A stretch of 64,000 bases of DNA, from NCBI RefSeq assembly GCF_036924535.1, contig NZ_JAZHRT010000001.1:1922001-1986000 (forward strand). The letters run 5' to 3'. Origin of the DNA: Bradyrhizobium sp. AZCC 2262. GTDB lineage: Bacteria > Pseudomonadota > Alphaproteobacteria > Rhizobiales > Xanthobacteraceae. Within the stretch, counting starts at the first letter, position 1. Every line of letters starts with the position of its first letter. Shown one piece after another: positions 41,364 to 50,198 of this stretch. A program made the position numbers and the translations under genes. Under the pieces are notes generated by a model. It was not told where the DNA came from, did no database searches, and saw only the letters and a program-made list of their open reading frames with translations.

Positions 41364-41449
41364 AAAGCCCATTGTTACCGTCGATAGTGAATCTGGATTG
41401 ATCAGCAAGCATCTGCAGGCACCTGATGGCTCGCCTGCCGGTGGGCTTT
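41364..41449 (+). promoter_or_regulatory. Nested inverted repeats upstream of gspD
   Basis: AAAGCCCA (41364-41371) pairs with TGGGCTTT (41442-41449), and inside lies GCAGGC (41415-41420) pairing with GCCTGC (41433-41438). The structure sits 75 bases before the gspD start in a 266-base gap that otherwise contains nothing. It could be a terminator-like attenuator, an mRNA leader or a relic of an inserted element. Confidence 0.4.
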
Positions 41450-41523
41450 GTTAACTCGCTATCTAAAGTGAGCGGGCATTCGCCGTCGATGTGGTCAGGG
41501 GCGCCACGGCGAGGAGTAGCGTA

Positions 41524-43860
41524 GTGAGTAGCTTGCATGAGCAGAGTTTGCTGCTCGATGTTCCACGGGCATGCATTACGGTCTCGCTTTATCTCGTACT
41601 GGCCGGTTGTGTAACATCGAATGCAACGCCAACGGCGGGCGTCGCGCCGCTCGATGCGACGGACACTGTTCGCAATACCGACTTCAGCCCGCGTTTTCCT
41701 CTTGCGAACGAGGGAGATTCCGGCAGGACGCGGGAATCTACTCGTCCCTTTATCTTTCCGGGCTCCGACACGGAGCCGGAACAGCGGCGCGATCGCGATC
41801 CGGAGATGCGATCTGCGTCGCTGCAGCCTGCCGCATTCCTCAGGGGCGACGGCGTCGAAATGAATTTCGACGGCGCCGATGTGCAGACGGTCGCAAAAAC
41901 TCTTCTCGGCGATATTCTCCAACTCAATTTCGTCGTCGATCCGCGCGTCCAGGGCAATGTGACGCTGGCATCGGCCGGCCCGATTCCGCGCAAGGACGTG
42001 CTGCCGGCGTTCGAAAGCGTGTTGCGGATGTCGAACGCCGCGATCGTGCGCTCCGGCAATCTGGTGAAGATCGTTCCAATTCCCGAGGCGGGCGCCGCCG
42101 GCGCGATCAGCGTCGGGGCGGGGGAACCGGGCTTTGGCGTTTCGCTGGTGCCTCTGCGCTACACGTCGGCTTCGACTGTGGCGAAAACCGCCGAGAGCTT
42201 TCTGTCCCGTCCGGGCGCGATCCGCGTGGTTCAGTCCCGAAATCTGTTGCTGATCCAGGGCACCACCGCGGAGCGTCAGGCCGCGCTCGACGTGGTCGCG
42301 ACCTTCGACGTCGAATGGCTGCAAAACCAATCGGTCGGCGTCTATCCGCTCAAATCGACCTCGCCCGAGACGATGATCACAGAGCTGGAGCGCATATTCG
42401 AAACCAGCGAAGGCGGGTTGGGGCAAGGGGTCATACGCTTTCAGCCGGTCTCGCGGATGAATGCGGTGATGGTGGTAACGAAAAATCCGAAGCTGCTGGC
42501 CCAGACCACGCAATGGGTCAATCGCCTTGACAGGTCTGATACGACGGGAACGACACTGCGGACCTTCCGTTTGAAAAACGGCAATGCGACGCAGGTGGCG
42601 AAAATCCTGAACGATCTCTTCGTCGGTCAACGATCCGGCGGGACGGCAGATGCCGCCACGAAGCAGATTGCGCCGGGCGTGGAGAGTGCGCAGTCCCGGC
42701 TCGATTCCGTCGACCGCGGCTCGTCAGGGGGGAGCGCGGCGGCGTCGGCAGGCAGCAGTTCCGACAATCGCAGCGCCAATCCGATCGCAGCCGCGTTCGA
42801 GTCGTTCTCGGACCGCAAGAACAGCGAGACGGACGCATCCGGCGGTTCGTCCGCAGCCTCCGGCGGGAATGTCCCGCGTGGAACGTTTCAGAACATGCGG
42901 ATCACGGCGGATGCCGCTAATAATTCGATCGTGGTCTACTCCAACCAGGAGGACTATCGGGTCGTCGAGCGCGCGATACGCGATATCGATCGGCCTCAAT
43001 TGCAGGTATCGATCGACGCGACGGTCGCCGAAGTCACGCTGACGGACGGTCTGCAGTACGGCGTCCAGGCCTTTCTCACCAGCAAGGACGTGGGCCTCGG
43101 CAACGACAAGGGCTCGATCGGTTTGTTGGGCGCGGGCCAGGTCGCGGCACAATCGGCGCTGCTGCAGCGCGTAGCGCCGGGCTTGAATCTGGTGCTGGGA
43201 TCGGAAAACCAGCCGCGCGTCATCCTCAACGCCCTGTCAAACCTGACGGACGTCAAGGTGCTGTCCTCGCCGTCGATCGTCGCACTCGACAACCAGCCGG
43301 CTCTGCTCCAGGTTGGCGACGAGATCCCGATTACCACGAGTTCGGCCGCGGTTCTCACCAATGCGTCCACGCCGATCGTCAACACGATTCAGATGCGAAA
43401 TACCGGCGTGATCCTGAAAGTGCTGCCCCACGTGCACGCCAATGGGTCGATCCGGCTCGAAATCGACCAGGAAATTTCCAACGTCGTCAATCCCGATCAG
43501 CAGACGCTCACACCGACGATTGCGCAACGCCGCGTCCACTCCACCGTTTCGGTGGTCAGCGGTCAGACCGTTTTGCTCGCCGGTCTGATCAGCGAACGCG
43601 ATCAGAAGACGCGGTCGGGCATACCCGGCCTTCGCGAAATCAAGTTTCTCGGCGACCTGTTTGGAAACACCTCCAACACCAAGTCTCGATCCGAGATCAT
43701 CATCTTCATCAAGACACGGCTCATCCGCAACAGTGTCGATGCCGGCGCGGTCACCGAGGAATTCCGGGACCGGCTGCAAACGATGCGCGGCGGTCGCAGC
43801 GTCATCAATGGCAACAGGGCGCAGGCCGCGCCGGGGTCAGCGTTTCCGAAGTCAGATTGA
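41524..43860 (+). CDS. gspD: Type II secretion outer membrane secretin GspD
   Basis: The 778-residue protein starts at GTG 41524 with GAGGAG seven bases ahead. The signal peptide ends in a lipobox, YLVLAGC, so this is a lipidated secretin. N domains follow: VEMNFDGADVQTVAKTLLGD (N0), VGVYPLKSTSPETMITELER and LRTFRLKNGNATQVAKILND (N1/N2), then a Ser/Gly-rich insert and N3. The secretin core has VLSSPSIVALDNQPALLQVG and VVSGQTVLLAGLISERDQK. It forms the outer membrane channel. Its stop overlaps the peptidase ATG by one base. Confidence 0.95.
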   Translation: MSSLHEQSLLLDVPRACITVSLYLVLAGCVTSNATPTAGVAPLDATDTVRNTDFSPRFPLANEGDSGRTRESTRPFIFPGSDTEPEQRRDRDPEMRSASLQPAAFLRGDGVEMNFDGADVQTVAKTLLGDILQLNFVVDPRVQGNVTLASAGPIPRKDVLPAFESVLRMSNAAIVRSGNLVKIVPIPEAGAAGAISVGAGEPGFGVSLVPLRYTSASTVAKTAESFLSRPGAIRVVQSRNLLLIQGTTAERQAALDVVATFDVEWLQNQSVGVYPLKSTSPETMITELERIFETSEGGLGQGVIRFQPVSRMNAVMVVTKNPKLLAQTTQWVNRLDRSDTTGTTLRTFRLKNGNATQVAKILNDLFVGQRSGGTADAATKQIAPGVESAQSRLDSVDRGSSGGSAAASAGSSSDNRSANPIAAAFESFSDRKNSETDASGGSSAASGGNVPRGTFQNMRITADAANNSIVVYSNQEDYRVVERAIRDIDRPQLQVSIDATVAEVTLTDGLQYGVQAFLTSKDVGLGNDKGSIGLLGAGQVAAQSALLQRVAPGLNLVLGSENQPRVILNALSNLTDVKVLSSPSIVALDNQPALLQVGDEIPITTSSAAVLTNASTPIVNTIQMRNTGVILKVLPHVHANGSIRLEIDQEISNVVNPDQQTLTPTIAQRRVHSTVSVVSGQTVLLAGLISERDQKTRSGIPGLREIKFLGDLFGNTSNTKSRSEIIIFIKTRLIRNSVDAGAVTEEFRDRLQTMRGGRSVINGNRAQAAPGSAFPKSD

Positions 43861-44447
43861 TGATCGACATCGAAGCAGGGGAAACGGCTGGATCGGAGGA
43901 TATTCGCCCAAATCCGGCGATACTTATCGGCGGCGCAGCGGCCATTGGCCTGATCTCCGCGCTGTCTTTACCGTGGCCGGTCGCGGTGGCGTCAACCGTG
44001 CTCGGGACGTTGATGGTCGCGGGAGCGGAGGTCGATGCGAGAAAATTTCTGCTGCCTGATCTGGTGACGTGGGGCGCGGTGATTTGCGGCATTCTCGCCG
44101 CGCCGCTCCTGAACATGGCGGAGCCGTGGACGGCTGTGGGAGAAGCGATCGCGCGCGCCGGCTGCATTGCCGGCGTGCTGGTGCTGTTTCGCGCCGGCTA
44201 CGCCTGGATCCGGCAAATCGAAGGCCTCGGCCTGGGCGACGTCAAGCTGGGGGCTGCGATCGGGGCGTGGCTGCCGCTCGAAGCGATTCCATGGTGTTTC
44301 GCCCTTGCGACCAGCGGCGCGCTGCTGGCGGTGATGTTTGCGCGCCTGAGCGGCGAGCCTGTCATGCGGACGACGAAGGTACCTTTAGGTGCGTTTCTCT
44401 GTCCGGCGCTGTGGATTGTATTCTATGCGGACAGCGTGATGCGATAA
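43860..44447 (+). CDS. gspO: Prepilin peptidase (A24 family), short GspO-type
   Basis: The 195-residue polytopic protein has the two aspartates of aspartic prepilin peptidases: GAEVDARKFLLPDLVTWG and GLGLGDVKLGAAIGAWLP (the GxGD motif). It lacks the N-terminal zinc-binding methyltransferase domain of full PilD/GspO, as many alphaproteobacterial homologues do, so it probably only cleaves. It should process the pseudopilins G, H, I, J and K. ATG 43860 overlaps the gspD stop. Confidence 0.88.
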   Translation: MIDIEAGETAGSEDIRPNPAILIGGAAAIGLISALSLPWPVAVASTVLGTLMVAGAEVDARKFLLPDLVTWGAVICGILAAPLLNMAEPWTAVGEAIARAGCIAGVLVLFRAGYAWIRQIEGLGLGDVKLGAAIGAWLPLEAIPWCFALATSGALLAVMFARLSGEPVMRTTKVPLGAFLCPALWIVFYADSVMR

Positions 44448-44463
44448 TCCGGCCAATCGGATT
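44446..44463 (+). terminator. Small hairpin at the end of the gspF-O operon
   Basis: AATCCG-GCCAAT-CGGATT overlaps the stop codon of the peptidase gene and forms a six-pair stem. There is no T tract. It may end or punctuate the first part of the secretion operon. Confidence 0.3.
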
Positions 44464-44641
44464 AGCGCAGCAGTATCGCTGTGGCTTGAAGCGCTGCGTC
44501 GGGCTCGTCGTATATCGATGGATATGACACATCGTCGCCGCAGCAAACATAATGACTTCACATGTATGGGCATGGTCCGTCCAATAATCGTCGAGAACAA
44601 ACGGTATCCTCGATGCACTTTAGAACATCGGGGAGCAACAG

Positions 44642-46414
44642 ATGGAAACGATCAAGTTGGCGCGGGCGCGAACGCTCGCGGGCTTAGCCGCCATGTTGTT
44701 GGGATCAGTTGCATGGTCAGGAACGGCGTTGGCCCAGGATGTTTCAAACCCGACTGCGGCTACGGCTAACGCAAATACGACTGCGGCAACTGCGGGCGTG
44801 AACGCGAACGCGGTGACCGCCAATACGGCGGGCCGCGGGCAGAACAACAACTCCGGCGGCGCGTCGTCGCGCGCGCCCACCGACCCGGGGGTGCGGGGCG
44901 GAGATCCCGGAGCAGGAGGGGCGCTGCCGGGTCTCAACGATGTGGAACGTCAATATTTCGATGTGGCGAAGGATGTCTTCCAGGAAGTCGACGCCGGCCC
45001 GGACGGCCTGGGTCCGAGGTTCAATCTCGATAGCTGCTCGGGGTGCCATTCCCAGCCCACGATCGGAGGTACGAGTCCGGCCACAAATCCACAAGTCGCG
45101 GTCGCGACCTTGATGGGCGCGAAGAACGTCGTGCCTTCATTCATCACGGCTAACGGGCCGGTCCGTGAGGCGCGTTTCGTGCGCAATCGCGATGGATCAC
45201 CCGATGGTGGCGTGCACAGTCTGTTTGTGATCACGGGGCGTTCCGATGCGCCCGGCTGCAACATCGCTCAGCCGAATTTTGCGGCCGAGCTCGCTCGCAA
45301 TAACGTCGTATTCAGGATTCCGACCCCGGTCTTCGGATTGGGATTGGTGGAGAACGTCTCTGATGGCGCTCTTGAGGCGTCGCTGGCCGCCAATGCGCAG
45401 CAAAAGCGGGCGCTGGGCATCTCCGGACGTTTCAATCGCAACGGCAATGACGGCACGATCGCGCGGTTTGGCTGGAAGGCGCAGAACAAATCGTTGCTGC
45501 TGTTCTCCGGCGAAGCCTACAACGTGGAAATGGGCATAACCAACGAGCTCTTCCAGAATGAGCGCGACAGCGATCCTGCCTGCCAGTTCAAGGTTACTCC
45601 GAATGATAGCACTCCGCTGGTTTCCGAAAATACGGCAAGCCCGGCAGCGAGCTTCCAGAACGACATCGATCTCTTTGCCGCGTTCATGCGCTTTTCTGCG
45701 CCGCCAACCCCGGCGTCATCGGCGGCTACACCGGTCGCTCAGGCATCGGGCGCGCTGAACGCAACAGCGGGTCAGACGACGGGAGCGGCGGCCGGAACAT
45801 CGACTGCGTCAAGCCCGACATCGACCGCGTCAAGCCCGACATCGGCTACGTCGGGCTCAGCATCGACGACGTCGGACGCAGCATCGACTGCACCGAGCAC
45901 GGCATCGACTGCGTCGAGCCCGGCATCGACGGTGGTGGCGTCGGCCACAGCGGACGTTTCGAGCGTGATAACCGCTGCCGCGGGATCGTCAACAGCGCAG
46001 CCATCGTCATCCGCTTCGTCAGGTGCTTCGGTCACCCGTGGGAACCAGGTGTTTTCCAATGTTGGCTGCCAAGCGTGTCACACCAAGACCTTCACGACCG
46101 AGAAATCGCCGCTGACGGGGCAAAGCAACGTGACGCTCCAGCCTTTCAGCGATTTTGCTGTGCACGAAATGGGAACCGGCCTGGCGGATGGCGTGTCGCA
46201 AGGGAGCGCCAATGGCAACGAGTTCCGAACGGCTCCGCTGTGGGGCGTCGGCCAACGCATCTTTTTCCTTCATGATGGCCGGACCAAGGATCTGCACGAA
46301 GCAATCCAGCAGCACGCCAGCCGCGGATCGGAAGCCAATGCCGTCATCAACAACTACAACCTGCTGTCGCGCGACGACAAGCAGGCGCTCATAAACTATC
46401 TGCGCTCGCTCTGA
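44642..46414 (+). CDS. Di-haem oxidoreductase (DHOR family) with Ser/Thr/Ala linker
   Basis: The 590-residue precursor has a signal peptide ending WSGTALAQD and two c-type haem motifs, CSGCH (132-136) and CQACH (476-480). Between them lie family regions such as PFGLGLVENVSDGALEASLA-like RIPTPVFGLGLVENV, GRFNRNGNDGTIARFGWKAQ and GITNELFQNERD. At the end HEMGTGLADG and APLWGVGQRIFFLHDGRTKD complete the DHOR (thiol oxidoreductase-like) pattern. Residues 353-463 form a low-complexity Ser/Thr/Ala linker encoded by 21-base repeats. GGGGAG lies six bases before the ATG. Its location between gspO and gspE makes it a candidate T2SS substrate. Confidence 0.88.
   Translation: METIKLARARTLAGLAAMLLGSVAWSGTALAQDVSNPTAATANANTTAATAGVNANAVTANTAGRGQNNNSGGASSRAPTDPGVRGGDPGAGGALPGLNDVERQYFDVAKDVFQEVDAGPDGLGPRFNLDSCSGCHSQPTIGGTSPATNPQVAVATLMGAKNVVPSFITANGPVREARFVRNRDGSPDGGVHSLFVITGRSDAPGCNIAQPNFAAELARNNVVFRIPTPVFGLGLVENVSDGALEASLAANAQQKRALGISGRFNRNGNDGTIARFGWKAQNKSLLLFSGEAYNVEMGITNELFQNERDSDPACQFKVTPNDSTPLVSENTASPAASFQNDIDLFAAFMRFSAPPTPASSAATPVAQASGALNATAGQTTGAAAGTSTASSPTSTASSPTSATSGSASTTSDAASTAPSTASTASSPASTVVASATADVSSVITAAAGSSTAQPSSSASSGASVTRGNQVFSNVGCQACHTKTFTTEKSPLTGQSNVTLQPFSDFAVHEMGTGLADGVSQGSANGNEFRTAPLWGVGQRIFFLHDGRTKDLHEAIQQHASRGSEANAVINNYNLLSRDDKQALINYLRSL
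45797..45936 (+). repeat. Degenerate 21-base coding minisatellite in the DHOR linker
   Basis: Units such as ACATCGACTGCGTCAAGCCC followed by G recur every 21 bases (45797, 45818, 45839 and, less well, further on), encoding TSTASSP-like heptads. The reading frame is kept throughout, so length variation would change only the linker length. Confidence 0.65.
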
Positions 46415-46430
46415 AGGGCGTCGTGCGACA

Positions 46431-47306
46431 ATGCGTGTCTGGCTGTATCTGGGCATAGCGGTATGTCTCGCCGGGATCGGGGCGGTGCTTCACGGCGCCA
46501 TGCCCTCATCCCTGCGCGGCAAAATTGTCCAATCGGCAAATCCGGAGGATGGAAAAGTCATCGACGGGGTTTTTGTCAGCGACTATTTCAATCTTTCCTA
46601 CCGGTTGCCAGACGGGTGGACCGAAGGATTGGCGGGGCCGCCGCCCTCTCAATCCGGCTACTATGTGCTCGGAACGTGGGCTCCGAAACGCGATTTCGCC
46701 GGAACGATTCTGGTTGTAGCGCAGGACATGTTTTTCGCGCCGGAGCCCTCCGATGACGTGAAGAACGTTGTCGCCGAATTTCGTCAGGTCATGTCGGCGG
46801 TCGACGGCATGACGATCGACCGTGAGCCCGCGCCGGTGACCGTTGGAGGGCATCCCGGCTACCGCATCGATTTCAGTGGCGTCGGGCTTTTTCGTTCGAT
46901 GTTCGCGATCGAGATCCGCTGCCACGTCGTGACATTCAATCTAACCAGCCGGGATCTTGAATCGCTGGCGAGCCTGGCGCATTCACTGGACGATCTCGCT
47001 TCGGTTCGGAAAGAAGAGATATCTGATCCCGTTCCGGAATGTCTCAAGGACTACGCTTCCGAGAATATTGTGAGCCGGGTGGAGCCCGATGCTGTCGGTG
47101 CGAAGGCCGCATCGATTCCAGTGCGCATGATCTTGGCGACGGACGGCAGCGTGAAGCACGTTCACGTGATACGTGCTTCCGCGACACAACGGCGAAACAT
47201 CGAGGAGGCCGTGCGGCAGTGGAAATTCAAGTCCTATGTCAAGGGGGGACGTCCGGTCGAGGTCGAGACCGGCGTGATGTTCAATCTCAAGCCGACAAAT
47301 ATGTGA
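46431..47306 (+). CDS. Membrane-anchored protein with TonB-like C-terminal domain
   Basis: The 291-residue protein begins with an uncleaved or cleaved signal sequence (MRVWLYLGIAVCLAGIGAVL). A beta-rich domain follows (residues 45-190; FNLSYRLPDGWTEG resembles domains found in lipoproteins that bind peptidoglycan or partners). The last 85 residues are a TonB/TolA-type C-terminal domain: IPVRMILATDGSVKHVHVIR with AVRQWKFKSYVKGGRPVEVE. There is no Pro-rich spanning region, so it is not a classical TonB. Placed between the DHOR gene and gspE, it may be a periplasmic adaptor for secretion of the haem protein. Confidence 0.78.
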   Translation: MRVWLYLGIAVCLAGIGAVLHGAMPSSLRGKIVQSANPEDGKVIDGVFVSDYFNLSYRLPDGWTEGLAGPPPSQSGYYVLGTWAPKRDFAGTILVVAQDMFFAPEPSDDVKNVVAEFRQVMSAVDGMTIDREPAPVTVGGHPGYRIDFSGVGLFRSMFAIEIRCHVVTFNLTSRDLESLASLAHSLDDLASVRKEEISDPVPECLKDYASENIVSRVEPDAVGAKAASIPVRMILATDGSVKHVHVIRASATQRRNIEEAVRQWKFKSYVKGGRPVEVETGVMFNLKPTNM

Positions 47307-47327
47307 AGCCGCGGGGCAAAGCAGGAC

Positions 47328-49076
47328 ATGTCGAAGTCGATGCCAGGCCGTGGAAGGTTACCGGTGGTGGAGGGCGCGACGGCTGCGGCGCCAAGGCGTT
47401 CGGTAGAGCAGTTTCGTGTGCATTTGCTCGAACGGATACCGGACGCCGCAAGGGCGAAATTGCAGAGCGTCAATCCCGCCGAAACGGCCGCTGGAAACGG
47501 ACTTCGAGAGCTGTGGGAAAAATCTGATCTGCCGGGCGGAAAGTTCGCCGACGAGGTGGCGGGTTTCTGGAGGTTACCGCGGCTCAACCTGCAGGAACTG
47601 TTGAGTGTGGTCGGTGCGGTTGAGCAATTTTCGGCGCGTTTTTTACGGGAATCGTCTGTCTTTCCATTTCGAATCCAGGACCACGGCTTCGGCCTCGCCG
47701 TGTCGGATCCGTCCGATGGCGCTGCGATCAGAGCCGCGGAGATCGTCTGCGGCGGTCCCGTCACGATCGCTGTCGCTTCCTTCGACGACATCGCAACGGC
47801 TCTGGAGCGGCGGCTCGACGAGCGATCGGCCGACGCCGTGGATGTCGCAGAGCCCGAGCGCCGCCCGGGCGACGACGACATCGACAGCCTCCGCGATCTC
47901 GCGAGCGGGGCTCCTGTCGTTCGGGCCGTCAATGATTTGCTCGAGCGCGCCTTGGAACTGCGGGCCAGCGACATTCACATTGAGCCGTTCCGGACCGGAC
48001 TTGTGGTGCGAATGCGGGTTGACGGGATTCTCCGCGCCGTGTCGTTTTCGGCCGATGCGCCGCCGCAGGCCGTCGTATCGCGCATCAAAATCCTGGCCGG
48101 CCTCAACATCGCCGAACGCCGGTTGCCTCAAGATGGCGCCGCGCGGGCGCGGGTCGGGCGGGCTGAGATCGATATCCGCATCGCCACCATGCCGACGCAG
48201 CACGGCGAGAGCGTGGTGATCCGTCTGCTGCCGCGCGATCGCGGCTTGCTCGAATTGAGCAAGATCGGATTGGTCGGCGGCGACGAAGCCGCCTTGCGCC
48301 GTCTGCTGGCGCTGCCGCATGGATTGATCCTAATCACCGGCCCGACCGGAAGCGGGAAGACAACGACGCTGGCGACCATGCTGTCGATCCTCAATGAGCC
48401 GACGCGGAAGATTCTCACCATCGAGGACCCTGTTGAATACGAAATTTCAGGCGTCAACCAGTCGCAGGTCAAGCCGGCGATCGGCCTGACCTTTGCTACC
48501 GCGATGCGCGCCTTTGTCCGCCAGGATCCCGATGTCATCATGGTCGGTGAAATCCGTGACGGCGAAACGGCGAATATTGCGATCCACGCGGCGCTGACCG
48601 GCCATCTCGTGCTGTCAACGCTCCACACCGAGACCGCCGCCGCAGCCGTGCCGCGGCTTCTGGATCTCGGTGTCGAGGGATTTTTGCTACGATCGACCTT
48701 GCGCGCTGTCATTGCCCAGCGGCTGGTCCGCGTCCTCTGCAGCGGCTGCAAGGATAGGCATGAACTTACCGAGCAAGACCTCGTCGCCGATCCTCGTTAT
48801 CGGCTTCTGGGTTTTGCGGCCGGCGAGGCGATCTATCGCCCGGTCGGTTGCGAAAGCTGCGGCGGCACCGGCTATCGTGGGCGCGCCGGGATTTTTGAAC
48901 TGCTGGAATTGACCGATGAAGTCAGACCCTTTGTCGGCGCCGAAGCCGACGCATTGGTCATTGACCGCGCCGCCGTTCGCGCCGGCATGACGACCATGTT
49001 GGACGATGCCATCGAAAAATGCCGGATCGGGATGACCGCGGCGTCCGAAGTCTTGCGCGTGACATCCGCGCGCTGA
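47328..49076 (+). CDS. gspE: Type II secretion ATPase GspE
   Basis: The 582-residue cytoplasmic ATPase has an N-terminal GspE domain (about 65-165), a central Asp box (RASDIHIEPF), Walker A ITGPTGSGKTTTLATML, Walker B DPDVIMVGEIRDGETANIAI, the His box LTGHLVLSTLHT and a C-terminal zinc site with two Cys pairs (CSGCKD and CESCGG). It powers pseudopilus assembly. AGCAGGAC directly precedes the ATG. It lies 21 bases after the TonB-like gene and before gspG. Confidence 0.96.
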   Translation: MSKSMPGRGRLPVVEGATAAAPRRSVEQFRVHLLERIPDAARAKLQSVNPAETAAGNGLRELWEKSDLPGGKFADEVAGFWRLPRLNLQELLSVVGAVEQFSARFLRESSVFPFRIQDHGFGLAVSDPSDGAAIRAAEIVCGGPVTIAVASFDDIATALERRLDERSADAVDVAEPERRPGDDDIDSLRDLASGAPVVRAVNDLLERALELRASDIHIEPFRTGLVVRMRVDGILRAVSFSADAPPQAVVSRIKILAGLNIAERRLPQDGAARARVGRAEIDIRIATMPTQHGESVVIRLLPRDRGLLELSKIGLVGGDEAALRRLLALPHGLILITGPTGSGKTTTLATMLSILNEPTRKILTIEDPVEYEISGVNQSQVKPAIGLTFATAMRAFVRQDPDVIMVGEIRDGETANIAIHAALTGHLVLSTLHTETAAAAVPRLLDLGVEGFLLRSTLRAVIAQRLVRVLCSGCKDRHELTEQDLVADPRYRLLGFAAGEAIYRPVGCESCGGTGYRGRAGIFELLELTDEVRPFVGAEADALVIDRAAVRAGMTTMLDDAIEKCRIGMTAASEVLRVTSAR

Positions 49077-49119
49077 TCGACGGTGCGCGAATTGGCAATC
49101 GCGGAGGTGGGAGAGAGCG

Positions 49120-49584
49120 ATGAGGTTGTTTGCAATATCCAGCAGCCGCCGTGCCGGTCGGCAAGGTGAGGCGGGCTTTACCCTGGTCGAGATGCTGGTC
49201 GTCATCGCGATCATCGGGCTGATCATGGGTCTGGTAGGTCCACGCGTGCTTAATTCTCTTGGGGAATCCAAGGTCAAGGCCGCCAAACTCCAGATCGAAA
49301 GTTTCTCAAGCTCGCTCGACCTGTTTTATCTTGATGTCGGCCGGTATCCGACCGCCAGCGAAGGTCTTGTGGCGCTGGCGCAGCGACCCGGCAATGCCTC
49401 GATTTGGAACGGGCCTTATCTCAAGACCGGCGCCGTGCCGACCGATCCGTGGGGACACATCTACCTTTATCGTGCTCCCGCCGAGCGCGGTCCTTACGAG
49501 ATCGTATCGCTGGGATCGGATGGCCAGGAGGGCGGAACTGGCACTGCAGCCGACATCAGCAACGACGGCGCCAATGCAAAGTGA
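49120..49584 (+). CDS. gspG: Type II secretion major pseudopilin GspG
   Basis: The 154-residue protein has a basic leader, the prepilin motif GEAGFTLVEMLVVIAIIGLI with Glu at +5, and the GspG body LDLFYLDVGRYPTASEGLVA, WNGPYLKTGAVPTDPWGHIY and YEIVSLGSDGQEGGTGTAAD, where the last Asp residues bind calcium. It is the main subunit of the pseudopilus. It is downstream of gspE rather than beside the other pseudopilins. Confidence 0.96.
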   Translation: MRLFAISSSRRAGRQGEAGFTLVEMLVVIAIIGLIMGLVGPRVLNSLGESKVKAAKLQIESFSSSLDLFYLDVGRYPTASEGLVALAQRPGNASIWNGPYLKTGAVPTDPWGHIYLYRAPAERGPYEIVSLGSDGQEGGTGTAADISNDGANAK

Positions 49585-49898
49585 CCATGACGGCTTTGCG
49601 GCGTTGCGCCGGCCTGAACGGGATGATGCCTGACGATACGAAGCGCCGGCCAGCCAGCCTTGACGTCCAACTTCGCGGTCAGGACGGGGTACCGCACTCC
49701 CTGGCGGACTTCCGCGATCCGTTTTCCGTAGCGCGACGCGATCAGCGCGTTGATGGCGACCGGTCGCCGGTTCCGCGTTCACGAGCTTTTTATCCCTTTG
49801 TCGTCACCGGCGAGGGGAAAATCCGCGGTGGCTTCCCATCTGATTGGAATGATGGCCGTCATCTAAAATGGCGGCATGCCCCAATTTTGGAGCCGCAC

Positions 49899-50048
49899 AT
49901 GGGTGAAGTCATTCGATTTGTTCCAAAGTCCGAGCTCGAGCGGATCCGCTTGGTTCGAGAGGCGCGTGCGATATACGACAGCATCTTCCCGTCGGCCGAT
50001 GCGATCAGCGGGCAGGGGGGCGACAAGACGCCGCTACATCGGGGTTGA
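49899..50048 (+). CDS. Conserved small protein (49 aa)
   Basis: The frame from ATG 49899 encodes MGEVIRFVPKSELERIRLVR followed by EARAIYDSIFPSADAISG and a polar tail. From memory, proteins of this type (VIRF-PKSE--R-RLIREARAIYDSIFPPAD) are frequent in Bradyrhizobium, often near mobile or regulatory genes. It is helical and basic in its first half. Function unknown. The space before it (49585-49898) has no convincing gene. Confidence 0.6.
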   Translation: MGEVIRFVPKSELERIRLVREARAIYDSIFPSADAISGQGGDKTPLHRG

Positions 50049-50050
50049 TT

Positions 50051-50179
50051 TTGGACCTGCCGCCGGCGCCCGACGGAGACCCCGCCGTGCGCAAGCCTTC
50101 GTCGGTATCGTCCCTCGCAGCACTGGACGGCACGCGTTGGGACCAGTTCAGCGAGGTCCTCGAAGCGGCTTCAGAGTGA
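50051..50179 (+). CDS. Possible small protein (42 aa), TTG start
   Basis: Three bases after the preceding stop, a frame from TTG 50051 encodes LDLPPAPDGDPAVRKPSSVS followed by LAALDGTRWDQFSEVLEAAS. The composition looks protein-like, but there is no ATG and no clear ribosome binding site except inside the upstream gene. It may be translationally coupled to it. Low certainty. Confidence 0.35.
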   Translation: MDLPPAPDGDPAVRKPSSVSSLAALDGTRWDQFSEVLEAASE

Positions 50180-50198
50180 TGGCGGCCGGGGATTTACG

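Noticed and set aside
41287..42630. 447-codon minus-strand frame over the gspD 5' part
   Set aside because: Antisense shadow with unusual composition; the secretin reads in the opposite strand.
45797..45936. CRISPR-like array
   Set aside because: The repeats are contiguous coding 21-mers without spacers and stay in frame; no CRISPR array or cas gene was found anywhere in the window.
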